A DNA stretch of 64,000 nucleotides, taken from positions 114,880,368-114,944,367 of the forward strand of contig NC_058337.1 in the NCBI RefSeq assembly GCF_905475395.1, read 5' to 3'. The stretch comes from Chrysoperla carnea (lineage: Eukaryota > Arthropoda > Insecta > Neuroptera > Chrysopidae). The position numbers were made by a program, and so were the translations under genes. Under the pieces are notes generated by a model. It was given only the letters and a program-made list of their open reading frames with translations. It had not been told where the DNA came from and searched no databases. Positions 10,514 through 20,140 of this stretch are shown here, in pieces. Within the stretch, counting starts at the first letter, position 1. Every line of letters starts with the position of its first letter.

Positions 10514-12056
10514 TTTTCGATATTTTGATACTACACTTCTTGCTTTGTTTTAATGACACTAAAGAAAATTTTGAATTGAAAATGTATGTAAGCTTAAAAA
10601 TTTAAATCATTAGGCATAGGTAACTAATTTTTTTTTAAATTTTGTGATCAATTTTATTTCTATGGTAATTTTAAATTTGAAACGGCAATTATGAGATTTT
10701 CGAAAACATTTATAAAGAAATATAAATTATTTAAATAATTAAAGCGAATTAATATATATACATTGTTAAAGCAAATTTTCAAAATAAAATTAAATCATTC
10801 ATTACAATAATTGGTTTCAAAATTTTTAAGTATTGAATACTGTATATTCTATCAGTGTCATCTAGCGTCTTACTAAAGAACTTAATATTTGTAGTTAATT
10901 GACCTAGTTTCACAGCCAAAAAGTTTTGCGTACCCAGTTTCAGCACCATCTCTTCAGAATTACTATCAAACTATACGCGGCATTTTTTAAATTATAATTT
11001 CAATTTTGATATATTTTCGTAGTTTTAATTAATTAGAATTTTTTGTCGGATAATTTTGTGGCTAAAATCGAAAATTAACCCTTCTCCGCCAGGATTAAAA
11101 TCAAGGGCTGAAGAAAGGACGAAAATTTCGTTCATGGTTTAGTTTTTTGGATTTTTGATTGTTGGTTGTTTACTTTTTTCGCGATTTACTGAAGAAACCG
11201 AATTATTCATTCATACAAATTCATTAAGACACTAGGTCGCGCCCACTTTAGTAGACAAGATTGTTACTCTAAAGATGTATTAAAAGAGCATGATCGCCAT
11301 ATTTGATTGTTGTCAGGACAACTATCCTCTATTGGACCTGGATTTACCATTGATTTAATTGATGTGTATGCTAAAATACTGTTGAATTTATGAAATTTTT
11401 AGTCCAAAAATTTCTGATCTGCTCTCCTCTAGGCTAAAAATTTATCCCCCGCCCATTTTGAACTAAAAGCTGCGTCCAAGTCCTACAATTCGTACCTAAT
11501 CAAAGTTTGTTTATTAATACTTTTGGGCGCCCTAATACTGTGTATTGGGTCTTTAATGGCGCAAAACGTTGCTAAAACAATTTACAAATTGTTAAAACAA
11601 TTTACAGATTAAACAAGGAGCTTCAATAGCACCATACAAACTGTTGATGATTTCTTAAATTATTACAAATGAATAGGGGATAATCCTGGTGTCGAATTGG
11701 CCATATTACCTATAAAAATGTAAAACTAGACTTGATATCATGACAAAATTTGAAATTGAAATTGATTAAAAAACGAAGCATTTAAAGGTTAGACCATTTC
11801 CTTTTAGCAAAACAAAGTTTGTTTTGCTAATGTAATCTCTATAGCGATATCCACGTATACTGTAACTAGTGGATATCTTCCTCTTTGTTTAATTAGGAAT
11901 TTTAGGCATTCATATCCTGCATACTAGTAAAGATTTTTAATAACCAGTTTCACTTTTCTATTCTTCATTTGAAGTGATAAAGAAATTTTAGTCCGATATC
12001 CTCCATTGTAATTTCATTCCAAAATAATAATTGTTAATAATCTTTTTATTGTTTTT
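10514..12056. other. Intergenic sequence upstream of the F-box gene
   Basis: Holds the promoter of the F-box gene, but no TATA box or initiator stands out. An 11 bp stem (GATATCCACG with its partner, 11849-11879) is the only local structure. No other gene is visible. Confidence 0.5.
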
Positions 12057-12600
12057 ATACCATGCATACATGTAATATGTAAGATATACTAAGTTTAGTC
12101 CCAAGTTTGTAACGCTTAAAAATATTGATACTACGAAAAAAATTTTGGCGTTCATAGAATTACCTAATTAGTACATTTCCGGTTGTCTGTCTGCCAACAC
12201 GATAACTCAAAAACGAAAAAAGATATCAAGCTGTAATTTTTACAGCATACTCAAGACGTAAAAAGTGAGGCCGAGTTCGTAAATGAGCAACATAGGCCAA
12301 TTGGGTCTTGGGTCCGTAGAACTCATCTTGTAAACCGTTAGAGATAGAACAAAAGTTTAAATATAAAAAATACTTCTTACATAAAAATAACCAACTTTTA
12401 TTTGAAACATTTTTTCGTAAACATCACTGTTTGAAAGCGAGGGCGCAAATTAGGCGTAAATTTTATAGACTGTATTATATACGGATATCAGTTATGTATG
12501 TGTGACATGTATGTATGTGTAATGTGACAGAGTAATCAACACTGTCTATACATGGTATTTCAACAATTAACTCAGTCAATTGTTTGTTTTCACTTGTTAT
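12056..12600 (+). repeat. RepA dispersed element, copy 2
   Basis: Starts at TATACCATGCATACATG and ends with TTTTCACTTGTT, with the same internal order as copy 1 and the same strand. The GTCCGTCCGTC run is shortened to GTCTGTCTGCC. It is about 15 bp shorter than copy 1 and has no coding capacity. Confidence 0.8.
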
Positions 12601-12758
12601 TTATCGGTTTTAAATTAATTGTTATTATTCATTTGTTATCATTTATTTGTTGTTATTTATAAATAATACTTTTCTTTGTCTAATCCAGCTTACTTAATAT
12701 AATTGAATTTATGCGCATATTCAATGTTTTGTAAACAAAATCGACTGAATAAATATAT

Positions 12759-12778
12759 TACTATTATTATTATTATCT
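12759..12778 (+). repeat. (TTA)n microsatellite after TGAATAAATA
   Basis: The short TTA run follows GACTGAATAAATATATTA, the kind of sequence often found at the 3' tail of non-LTR elements or SINEs. No element body can be recognised upstream, so it is recorded only as a simple repeat. Confidence 0.4.
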
Positions 12779-12860
12779 ACGAAAGAACAAACCGTCCAAA
12801 GAGTATTATTTCCGAAAGTTTGCTTGAAAAAAAGAGTAAACGATTCCTTTATAGATATTA

Positions 12861-12866
12861 TTTATT
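12861..12866 (-). terminator. Poly(A) signal AATAAA of Maf copy A
   Basis: A canonical AATAAA on the minus strand 26-31 bases after the TAA stop of the Maf copy A gene. Position and strand fit a short 3' UTR. Confidence 0.55.
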
Positions 12867-12891
12867 TGCTGTTTAAAAGGATCATACATTA

Positions 12892-13645
12892 TTATAAAGG
12901 TTCACTGTGAAATTGTTGAAGTAACCATTTAGTGAACTTAAATAGAGGAAACCCAGCGACTGTATGGATATTTCCATCAATTTTCTCTACCAATGTGCTA
13001 CCAAATCCTTGTATTGCATAGCCACCAGCTTTATCCATGGGTTCACCAGTTTCAATATATTCCCAAATTCGTTCATCGCTTAAATTATCAAATTGAACTC
13101 GAGTACTATCACTAAATTTATGAATTTTACCGTTTAATTTCACTGCGACTCCTGTGTAAACCACATTCGTTTTCCCTGATAAACTTTAAAAATACGCTTC
13201 GTTATTTCTTTGTTTATTAGAATTAATTGGAAAATTATTACCTTTTCAATTTTAAGAATGCATCTTTCTTATCTTGTGGTTTTCCATACACTTTGCCATT
13301 CAAAGTTACTATTGTGTCTGAACCTAATATCATTACAGGTGCTTTTTCATTCTTTGCTTTTATTGTCCTTTCAACATCTAAGATTTTTTGTAAAGCAAGT
13401 TCCTGTACGTAATCATCAAAATTTGAATAAAGTTTTGAATCTAAATTTTCATCATAGGAGGATGGAATTATATCGAGGTTTTTAAATCCCTAAAATAATG
13501 ATTTAAAAAATTTATTGAAAACGACGTAGATGTTACAAACAGAGATACTCACCATCAGCTGAAGTAGTTCTTTTCTTGAAGGCGATCTACTAGCCAAAAC
13601 AACACGATTTTGGTTAAGCTCTTCAATTATTGGTTTAAGAACCAT
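12892..13645 (-). CDS. Maf/ASMTL-like nucleotide pyrophosphatase, tandem copy A, 210 aa
   Basis: Three exons: 13645-13553 (31 codons), 13489-13242 and 13183-12892, separated by 63 and 58 bp introns with GT/AG ends (ATG|GTGAGT, TTTTAG|GGA, AAAAG|GTAATA, TTAAAG|TTT). Phases join cleanly (0, then 2). The protein has the Maf hallmarks: VVLASRSPSRKELL (residues 15-28), MILGSDTIV (84-92), YGKPQD (99-104), LSGKTNVVYTGVAV (115-128) and GEPMDKAGGYAIQG (160-173). Maf enzymes hydrolyse non-canonical or surplus nucleotides (dTTP, UTP and modified forms) to monophosphate and pyrophosphate in the cytosol. The length fits a stand-alone Maf domain; the methyltransferase-like half of vertebrate ASMTL is absent. 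Unlike copy B and the family, the SxSPRR motif reads SPSR, with Ser at position 23 where a substrate-contacting Arg is normal, so activity may be altered. Confidence 0.93.
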
Positions 13646-13899
13646 TTTATTCCAAGGTACTGCGGTTCAAGAAAATTTTGTACTGTCCTGCTCAATAATT
13701 TTCAAGGCCTTTATATACTTAAGATATAACGAATTATCAGAAATAGATTAATATAATTTTTTTTAATTGAACCATTAAATTGTTTCGATAATTTAACTTG
13801 CCACATAAAAAATTTTAAACAAGTATAAATCATGGCCGTAGGTAGAACTACTTGGAGAAATATTTTGTAGAATGTTCAATACAATACAGTTTTCGAACT

Positions 13900-14178
13900 T
13901 ATCTCATCAGTAACTTGATGGATGTCAAGATGATTCCAACAATTTAGATTTGTTTGTGTGGATGTAGGTTAAACTCTTACCGAAAAGTCTTAAAAAAGTT
14001 CAATGACTACAAATCGAACGATATTGGTAGGCATTTGCTGGGACTTAAAAGTGAAAAAAGGCCTTCTCGGAATTTTGCATAACATTTTACTTGATTGAAG
14101 GTAGTCAAAATTCGCAAATTTGCTAAAATCACATGCTTTCTAAATGAACCATTGATCTCTTGTAAAAAATAATAGTAC
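13900..14178. other. Intergenic sequence between the Maf copies, left part
   Basis: No feature can be assigned beyond the probable promoter of Maf copy A immediately 5' of 13645. Confidence 0.4.
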
Positions 14179-14749
14179 AAGATCCGAATTAGGGTCGACC
14201 TTCACCCATCAGTTTACCGAATGAAAGTTATTTTGTATGAAATGTAAAATATTAACAAATATTCCTGTAACGGGTTGCCTAAAAAAATATGGTCAAGACT
14301 ATTTTTAATATAAATATCAAAACTTGGAAAGCTTGTAAACATTATTTTTGACCAATATTTTGTGACCAATCATATGCCACCGTATTTGTAACAAAATTAT
14401 CTTTATTTAGATATGCGAGTCAATGAATTAACAGATGCACGTAATTACTATTTTCAAGTTGTATATATGGGATGATAGAGAATGAAAAGATCGACAATTC
14501 AGTCGCTGCATATTTCTTATGGCTTTTACTATTGAGCTGCTACATACTTTTATGACCAAAATTCGTTAGATATGCAAGTAAGAGAAAAATTTCAAAAGAT
14601 TTTACGCTTGATATTTTCACTAAAAGTAGTCTTGACCGCATTTCTTTAGGCAACCCATTACAGGGATATTTGTTAACATTTTATACTTCATAAAAAATAA
14701 CATTCATTCGGTAAGCAGATGGGTGAAGGTCGACCCTAATTCGGATCTT
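14179..14749. mobile_element. MITE-like element with about 140 bp terminal inverted repeats
   Basis: Terminal arms 14179-14320 and 14609-14749 are reverse complements along their length (AAGATCCGAATTAGGGTCGA at the left end with its partner TCGACCCTAATTCGGATCTT at the right; CTGTAACGGGTTGCCTAAA and GGTCAAGACTA also pair). The 290 bp core has no open frame. The flanks (AGTAC, AGACT) do not give a certain target duplication. It sits between the two Maf genes and is non-autonomous. Confidence 0.85.
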
Positions 14750-15328
14750 AGACTATAATGAGATTTAACGCGCAAACATTGTTCACACATTGTAGACCGA
14801 TATATTCTCATAAAGTTTATTCAAAGAGGTTTTAACGACACTGATCAAAATGTCACTTTTTGGCCATTTAATTAGAGAACTAGTAATTTAATTAACTGCG
14901 GAATATCCTTGTCCCTTATACGCTGATTTTGCTTACTAAATACATATAAAGATACGTCTCTTTAAAGAGAATTTCAGCATTTTCTTTGAAAGATCAACAT
15001 AAAGTTCCTCCTACTCGAGTACTAACAAAAAATTCGATAGATTCCTCAAATGTCAGTCACTATTTTGCACTCACTCTCTGCGTCAATGAATAAAATTACT
15101 TCTGTTATACGAAAACTATATGTAACTATGGTTTTGCGTAATGATTTGTAAGCAAAAAATAATATCAAAATAAAAATCGTAATTGCAGTTATGAAAAAAA
15201 ATATTGTCTTTGTGATTTTCCGTTAGACAGTATTTCGAGTGCAAAATTTTGTCTAATATTGATTCCTTTTGTGAAAAATGAGTTGAAATGTATTTACATT
15301 TTCAACATGACCTTCAAGTATTTCAGTC

Positions 15329-15545
15329 AAAAGTGCTGAAAATCATCGGGTCTATGAAATACTATTTCAAAACAACTGGTTAAGAACCAGCTTATAAAAA
15401 CGTAAAATGACACCATCATACCATCTAATTCCGCTTCGCCTGCATTATCAATGGCCATTTCAATCAGATTCTCTGGGTATTCTGAATTGCTATCTTGCGT
15501 TGTTTGTTTTTTTCTCGGTGATGCCTGTTTCCATAGCTTCTTTTA
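15329..15545 (-). pseudogene. Possible coding relic of unknown origin
   Basis: After a TAA at 15545 the minus strand stays open for about 71 codons to TGA at 15329. The first 40 residues look protein-like (KLWKQASPRKKQTTQ, then NSEYPENLIEMAIDNAGEAE), are richer in G and C than the surroundings and lack simple repeats. The rest becomes hydrophobic and less convincing. I recognise no domain. It may be a fragment of a transposon protein or of a duplicated host exon. Confidence 0.25.
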
Positions 15546-15844
15546 CTTCCGCATTTGTTCGTGTAGTTTCATATTTTCAATAATATTATTAATGACACTA
15601 TGCTTTCACTTTATTATTGTAGAATAGGGTAGGTATCTTGTTTTACGAATACATACTGCACTGCAAATTGTTTTCCTCTTATACCTACCTCTCTTAGTCT
15701 CATCAAATATTAAGCATGTAAAATAAAAATTTTATAGTATACGACACTCGCCACCGCAGGTACAAAGTACAAATTCATCAAGACTGCCCACATCAGTCAT
15801 TACATATGCAAAGTGAAAATTGTATGTTATATTGGACTCACACT

Positions 15845-17146
15845 ACTCATTACCGCTGCAGAATACAAATTATTACACAACACGTGTTGATGCATTATTG
15901 CAACTAGTTGATCTCCAAACCGATATTTATCATCCCGGCCATGGCATGTACCGGCTGATCCACTGACTTAGAAATTAGCTTTCTGATTTCTCAACCTTTT
16001 TTATTTCGCGTGGCACGACAATTCTCGACCAGGATTTCTCAAGCTTCTCGTCTATCTCGAGAAAATTTAGAAATAAGACTGATCGATGTGATCAATTAAA
16101 TCAAATGGTAAATTTTTAGTTACCATAAATTGCACTTATTAATTAACAAATCAACAACAAATTTATACTAGACTGGTGTATTGATAAATGGCAAGTAACC
16201 TGGCAATAAATTGAAACTACTGAAAATGGGTCTACTTCTTGTTTTAATTAGTACTAATTATTATCGAGAGTTGGCGCGAATCTGATTTGAATTTGAATAT
16301 TTAGATTGGTATTTAAAAATGGTAAGTACGAGTATTACTATCTGGTAGTCAAAATTGGAACTTCTGAAAACGGGTCTACTTTCTGTTTGGATTAGTACGA
16401 ATTACTATCGCCATAATTATTGGGTCTTTATCAGTTCCCAAATTTACAAGTCTTTTCTTAAATGAAAAATAATTCGTAAAATTAAATCAACAAAATTACT
16501 AGTACATATTTAGATAATTATAAAAACTTATTTAATAAAACAAACATTTTGCGACCATCCTAAATTAAAAATGTCTTTTACACATATAAACTATTATGTT
16601 AATAACATCACAGCCTGAGTCTTTCGATTAAGCAAATCATAATCGACTTTCAATACTATTTTTTTATAATTTCAGCATAAGTATGCCAACTAGATCTAAA
16701 CAAGTAAACAGCAAAATAATCAATAAAGAAATCAAATTCTAATTCAAAGCATGTTCTTTATAAAGTAGGCTTTCAGAAACACAAGAGCATTAACACCCTC
16801 ATCTGGGCTGTTTCTTATTTTAGCGAAAAAATGTTTCCCGAAAACAAGAAAACACGCTTATTCTCCGTCGATGGCTTAATAGTCTTAGCAGTTTTGTACA
16901 TTTTTTTCAAAAGTAAGCGTTCGTTCCACGGTAGACTCAAATAACTGAAATTCGTGTTATATGCGTTTTTTTTAGTTACCTAGCGCACGGAATTGATTTC
17001 TCGAGGCGTTAAGTTTTTTTCTCATCTTGATTAAAGACAAATTTCTCGATAATTCTCGAGCAGAAACCTTATTAAGGATTCCCTAATTGCAACAGTGTAT
17101 CAACAAATGTTGTATAATAATTTGTATTCTGCAGCGTTAGTGAGCC
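15845..17146. repeat. 1.3 kb segment bounded by 60 bp inverted repeats
   Basis: Left arm 15845-15903 and right arm 17087-17146 pair with roughly 80 percent identity; the core GCTGCAGAATACAAATTATT is identical in both. A weaker direct copy of the left arm lies just outside at about 15750-15785. The interior has no open frame of note but contains a tandem repeat (16171-16410). The right arm ends 70 bp beyond the stop codon of Maf copy B. It could be a decayed DNA transposon. Confidence 0.6.
16171..16410 (+). repeat. Two diverged tandem units of about 130 bp
   Basis: Units begin near 16171 and 16305. Each has a 'TGGTGTATTGATAAATGG' or similar start, CTGAAAA(T/C)GGGTCTACTT, then ATTAGTAC(T/G)AATTA(T/C)TATCG. 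No coding capacity. Confidence 0.6.
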
Positions 17147-17216
17147 AAGTTTTTGATAAAAATTGAGTTTAAATATATTTAAAAACTATAATTGAACTAT
17201 TATTTTAAAAATTAGT

Positions 17217-17977
17217 TTATACATTTTCATTGTTACAGTGTTCAAGTAAAAATTTGGTTAATTTAAATAATGGTAATCCAACAACTGTATGTACATTTCC
17301 ATCTATTTTCTCAACGATTGTACTACCAAACCCTTGTATCGCATAGCCACCTGCTTTATCCATTGGTTCACCAGTTTCAATATATTCCCAAATTCGTTCA
17401 TCACTTAAATTGTCAAACTGAACTCGAGTATTATCACTAAATTTATGAATTTTATCATATAGTTTCACTACGACTCCTGTATATACGATATTTGTTTTTC
17501 CTGATAAACTGAAGACAAAAATTGTGTATTACGATTGTGATTTGTGAAAGCCAATAGAACAAATAGGGTGATCAATTTACCTTTTCAATATCGAAAATGC
17601 ATCGTTTTTATCTACTGGTTTTCCATACACTTTATTATCCATTGTTACAATTGTATCTGAGCCTAATATCATAGCGGGTGTTTTCTCATTATTTGCTTTT
17701 ATAATTCTGTCAACATCTAAGACTTTTTGTAAGGCAAGTTCCTCCACGTAATCTCCAAAATTTGAGTATAGTTTTGGGTCTAAATTTTCATCGTAAGTTG
17801 ATGGAATTATATCAATGTTTTTAAAACCCTACAAAAATATTTTACTATTTCAAATAGAACAATAATGAACTCTTATATTATACTTACGATTAATTGTAGT
17901 AATTCTTTTCGTCGCGGAGATTGACTAGCTAAAACCACACGATTTTTGCAAAGTTTTTCAATTATTGGCTGAAGCAT
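17217..17977 (-). CDS. Maf/ASMTL-like nucleotide pyrophosphatase, tandem copy B, 209 aa
   Basis: Three exons: 17977-17888 (30 codons), 17828-17581 and 17508-17217, with introns of 59 and 72 bp (ATC|GTAAGT, TTGTAG|GGT, AAAAG|GTAAAT, CTTCAG|TTT). Exons 2 and 3 have exactly the lengths of copy A (248 and 292 bases) and intron phases are the same, so the two genes arose by duplication. The first exon is one codon shorter. Motifs: VVLASQSPRRKELL (14-27), MILGSDTIV, YGKPVD, LSGKTNIVYTGVVV and GEPMDKAGGYAIQG; here the SPRR motif is intact. About 79 of 97 exon 3 residues and 64 of 82 exon 2 residues are identical to copy A, and differences are mostly conservative, so both seem to be under constraint. 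Role: removal of non-canonical or excess nucleoside triphosphates. No canonical AATAAA lies close to the stop. Confidence 0.93.
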
Positions 17978-18209
17978 TTTCTAAAAAATAATTAACGAAA
18001 ATCGTAAAAACAATAAATAGTTTCGTGAAAATCTTTGGTTATATTATTAAGAACTTAGTTCGAATACAAAATGATCACTGTTAATGCTGCTATCTAGTTT
18101 TACAACAAGAACTTTCATTCTGCCATCTATCAGAACCTTTTGTTTATCAATACCAAGTACTATAAATACTATCGAAGATAATAAATGAGAACTCTAGGAT
18201 ATATCGAAA

Positions 18210-18446
18210 TAAATTTCGATTTTTGCCCCAATTTCCTAGATCAGTTTTTTTATATTTAAAATACGTATTTTCGACTACCAAGCAGTCATCATCAGTAAGA
18301 ATTAGCTAGTGATTACTCTTATTATGAATGTTACTCTTTGCTAATTTGGTGGCGGACTGCACGGTGGCGGTACTTGGTAGTCGAAAATACGTATTTTAAA
18401 AATACAAAAAACTGATCTAGGAAATTGGGGCAAAAATCGAAATTTA
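18210..18446. mobile_element. MITE with 73 bp terminal inverted repeats, TA flanks
   Basis: Arms 18210-18282 and 18373-18446 are near-perfect reverse complements (AAATTTCGATTTTTGCCCCA, TTTCCTAGATCAGTTTTTT and ACGTATTTTCGACTACCAAG each pair). The middle 90 bp is more GC-rich (GGTGGCGGACTGCACGGTGG). TA occurs at both outer ends, as expected for Tc1/mariner-type insertion, but is also part of the palindrome. It lies about 230 bp upstream of the start of Maf copy B and might influence its promoter. Confidence 0.88.
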
Positions 18447-20032
18447 TCACGTACTAAGCTGAGTCAGAAAGGGTACAAATCTACAAATATCATATTATAC
18501 AGATAGTTTTCCGTTTTCCAGTAGGTATTATTTATTGTACGCATATAATACTTTTAAAAATAAAACGTTTCAAAAAATGTAACTGAAATTTATTTAAAGA
18601 GTTCTATCTCTTATCAATTAAAAACGAAAGCTGTGTTGACTTTTGAATGCCCTTGAAGATTAAGGTAAAATTCAAAGTCCCCACAGGATATGTACCTTTA
18701 AAATCCATCAATTTTTGTATGAAGCATTTTTCTCAAAAAAACTTCTTAATTCGCTATAAAGAGATAGAGAGCTGAAGATCACATAGCAGCTGTAAATTGA
18801 ATGACAATCAAGTATTATGAATATAATCGAAATTTGGTAAAGAAATTAAATTGGTTTTTCTTCCCACCGCTTTCATTATATGTTGATGTAAAATTGAACT
18901 TTTTATATTGAGGACGTTCCTCTAACAACACCTGTAGTTCGAGTGTATATTACATATATTCTTATTATCTAAATCTCTACATTTTCCAGTATAGGTAATG
19001 CTCGGATCAGCAATTTTTTACTATGTATCTTGCCAAATGTGTATTCCAAGCAGAATGATTTCTTCACCAAATATTCATTTTTCAATACACATGCATTTTT
19101 TAACCTGTCATTTATCTTGATTTTTATGGAATCGATTGAGATAAAACAAATTTTTCTAAACTGGGCATTTTGTTTGAATTACTTTGGAAATTCTTCGTCA
19201 TATTTAATAAATAATAATGGAACACCGTTTTTTCATTAAATAATATTTCTATTTGGAAAATATCGTGACTAAACAAAACTTACCTTCAAGTTAAATTTTG
19301 TCTCATTATTCTTACCACCTTAAGAAATGATACAAGATTAAATACTAAATGAAGAACTTTCACTCATTATTGAGTGGCAGATTTTTTTAATACTATGACA
19401 TCTAATACATTCCGGATGTGAAATAAAAATAGCTTAATATACTTATACTGGATGCCCCTGAAATGTCTTCACAACATACCTTAATGTAAAATTTGGATAC
19501 ATCAGATCCAAAAAGTTTTACGAGTCCTTTCTACAGTTAAAGTCGTATGTCATCTGTCGCACATATGCGCAATATAAGCTATAAGTGGCATTTATTACAG
19601 AGATAAGACTTAGATATAGGTAATAATATAATTTTAGTACAGCTTTTACTATCTTGATGCTGAGCTGATAAGTAAAACCTTGCTTACCACTTTTTTCCCT
19701 TATCTTATTATTATTTCAGCATACCCATCATGTTGGTTTGGAAAGCTTTCCTACGATTAAGTTCATTTGTCGGTTAACTGATTCCGATCGCAAGCTCCGA
19801 CATACTTGGGTATAATGGGTATCGTAGCTTAATTATTTGAGCTGTAAATCCAATAATGTATTTTGAACTGTTTCAGGGCATAAAAAAGGATTCAAAAAGT
19901 AAATATCAAAAAATCTTAATATAAACATTGTTATTCACAACATTTATTTCAAAACATTAAATATTTTTCCTACTAAAAATTGTTTTTCTACTCTTTTTTT
20001 TTTTTTTTAATTTTTTGTTTTATATATAAATT
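18447..20032. other. Intergenic sequence between Maf copy B and the CSRNP gene
   Basis: No gene can be supported; the open frame at 19030-19239 shows no protein features. It must hold the 3' UTR end of the CSRNP gene. Confidence 0.5.
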
Positions 20033-20093
20033 TAATATAATAATAATAATAATAATATACAATAATTAATTAATTAATTAATAATAATTAATG
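20033..20093. repeat. (TAA)n and (TTAA)n microsatellites
   Basis: A TAA run to about 20056 is followed by TAAT/TTAA repeats to about 20093. They fall in the 3' UTR or just beyond the CSRNP gene. Confidence 0.8.
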
Positions 20094-20119
20094 GAACGTA
20101 ATTAATAGTTGTTTTTGTT

Positions 20120-20125
20120 TTTATT
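20120..20125 (-). terminator. AATAAA near the CSRNP stop codon
   Basis: AATAAA on the minus strand starts 16 bases after the TAA stop at 20141-20143. That is unusually close for the sole poly(A) signal, so a longer 3' UTR using another signal is likely. Confidence 0.3.
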
Positions 20126-20140
20126 AAAAATTTACAATAG

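Noticed and set aside
13210-13485. Plus-strand frames over Maf copy A exon 2
   Set aside because: Antisense of a coding exon with clear splice sites on the minus strand.
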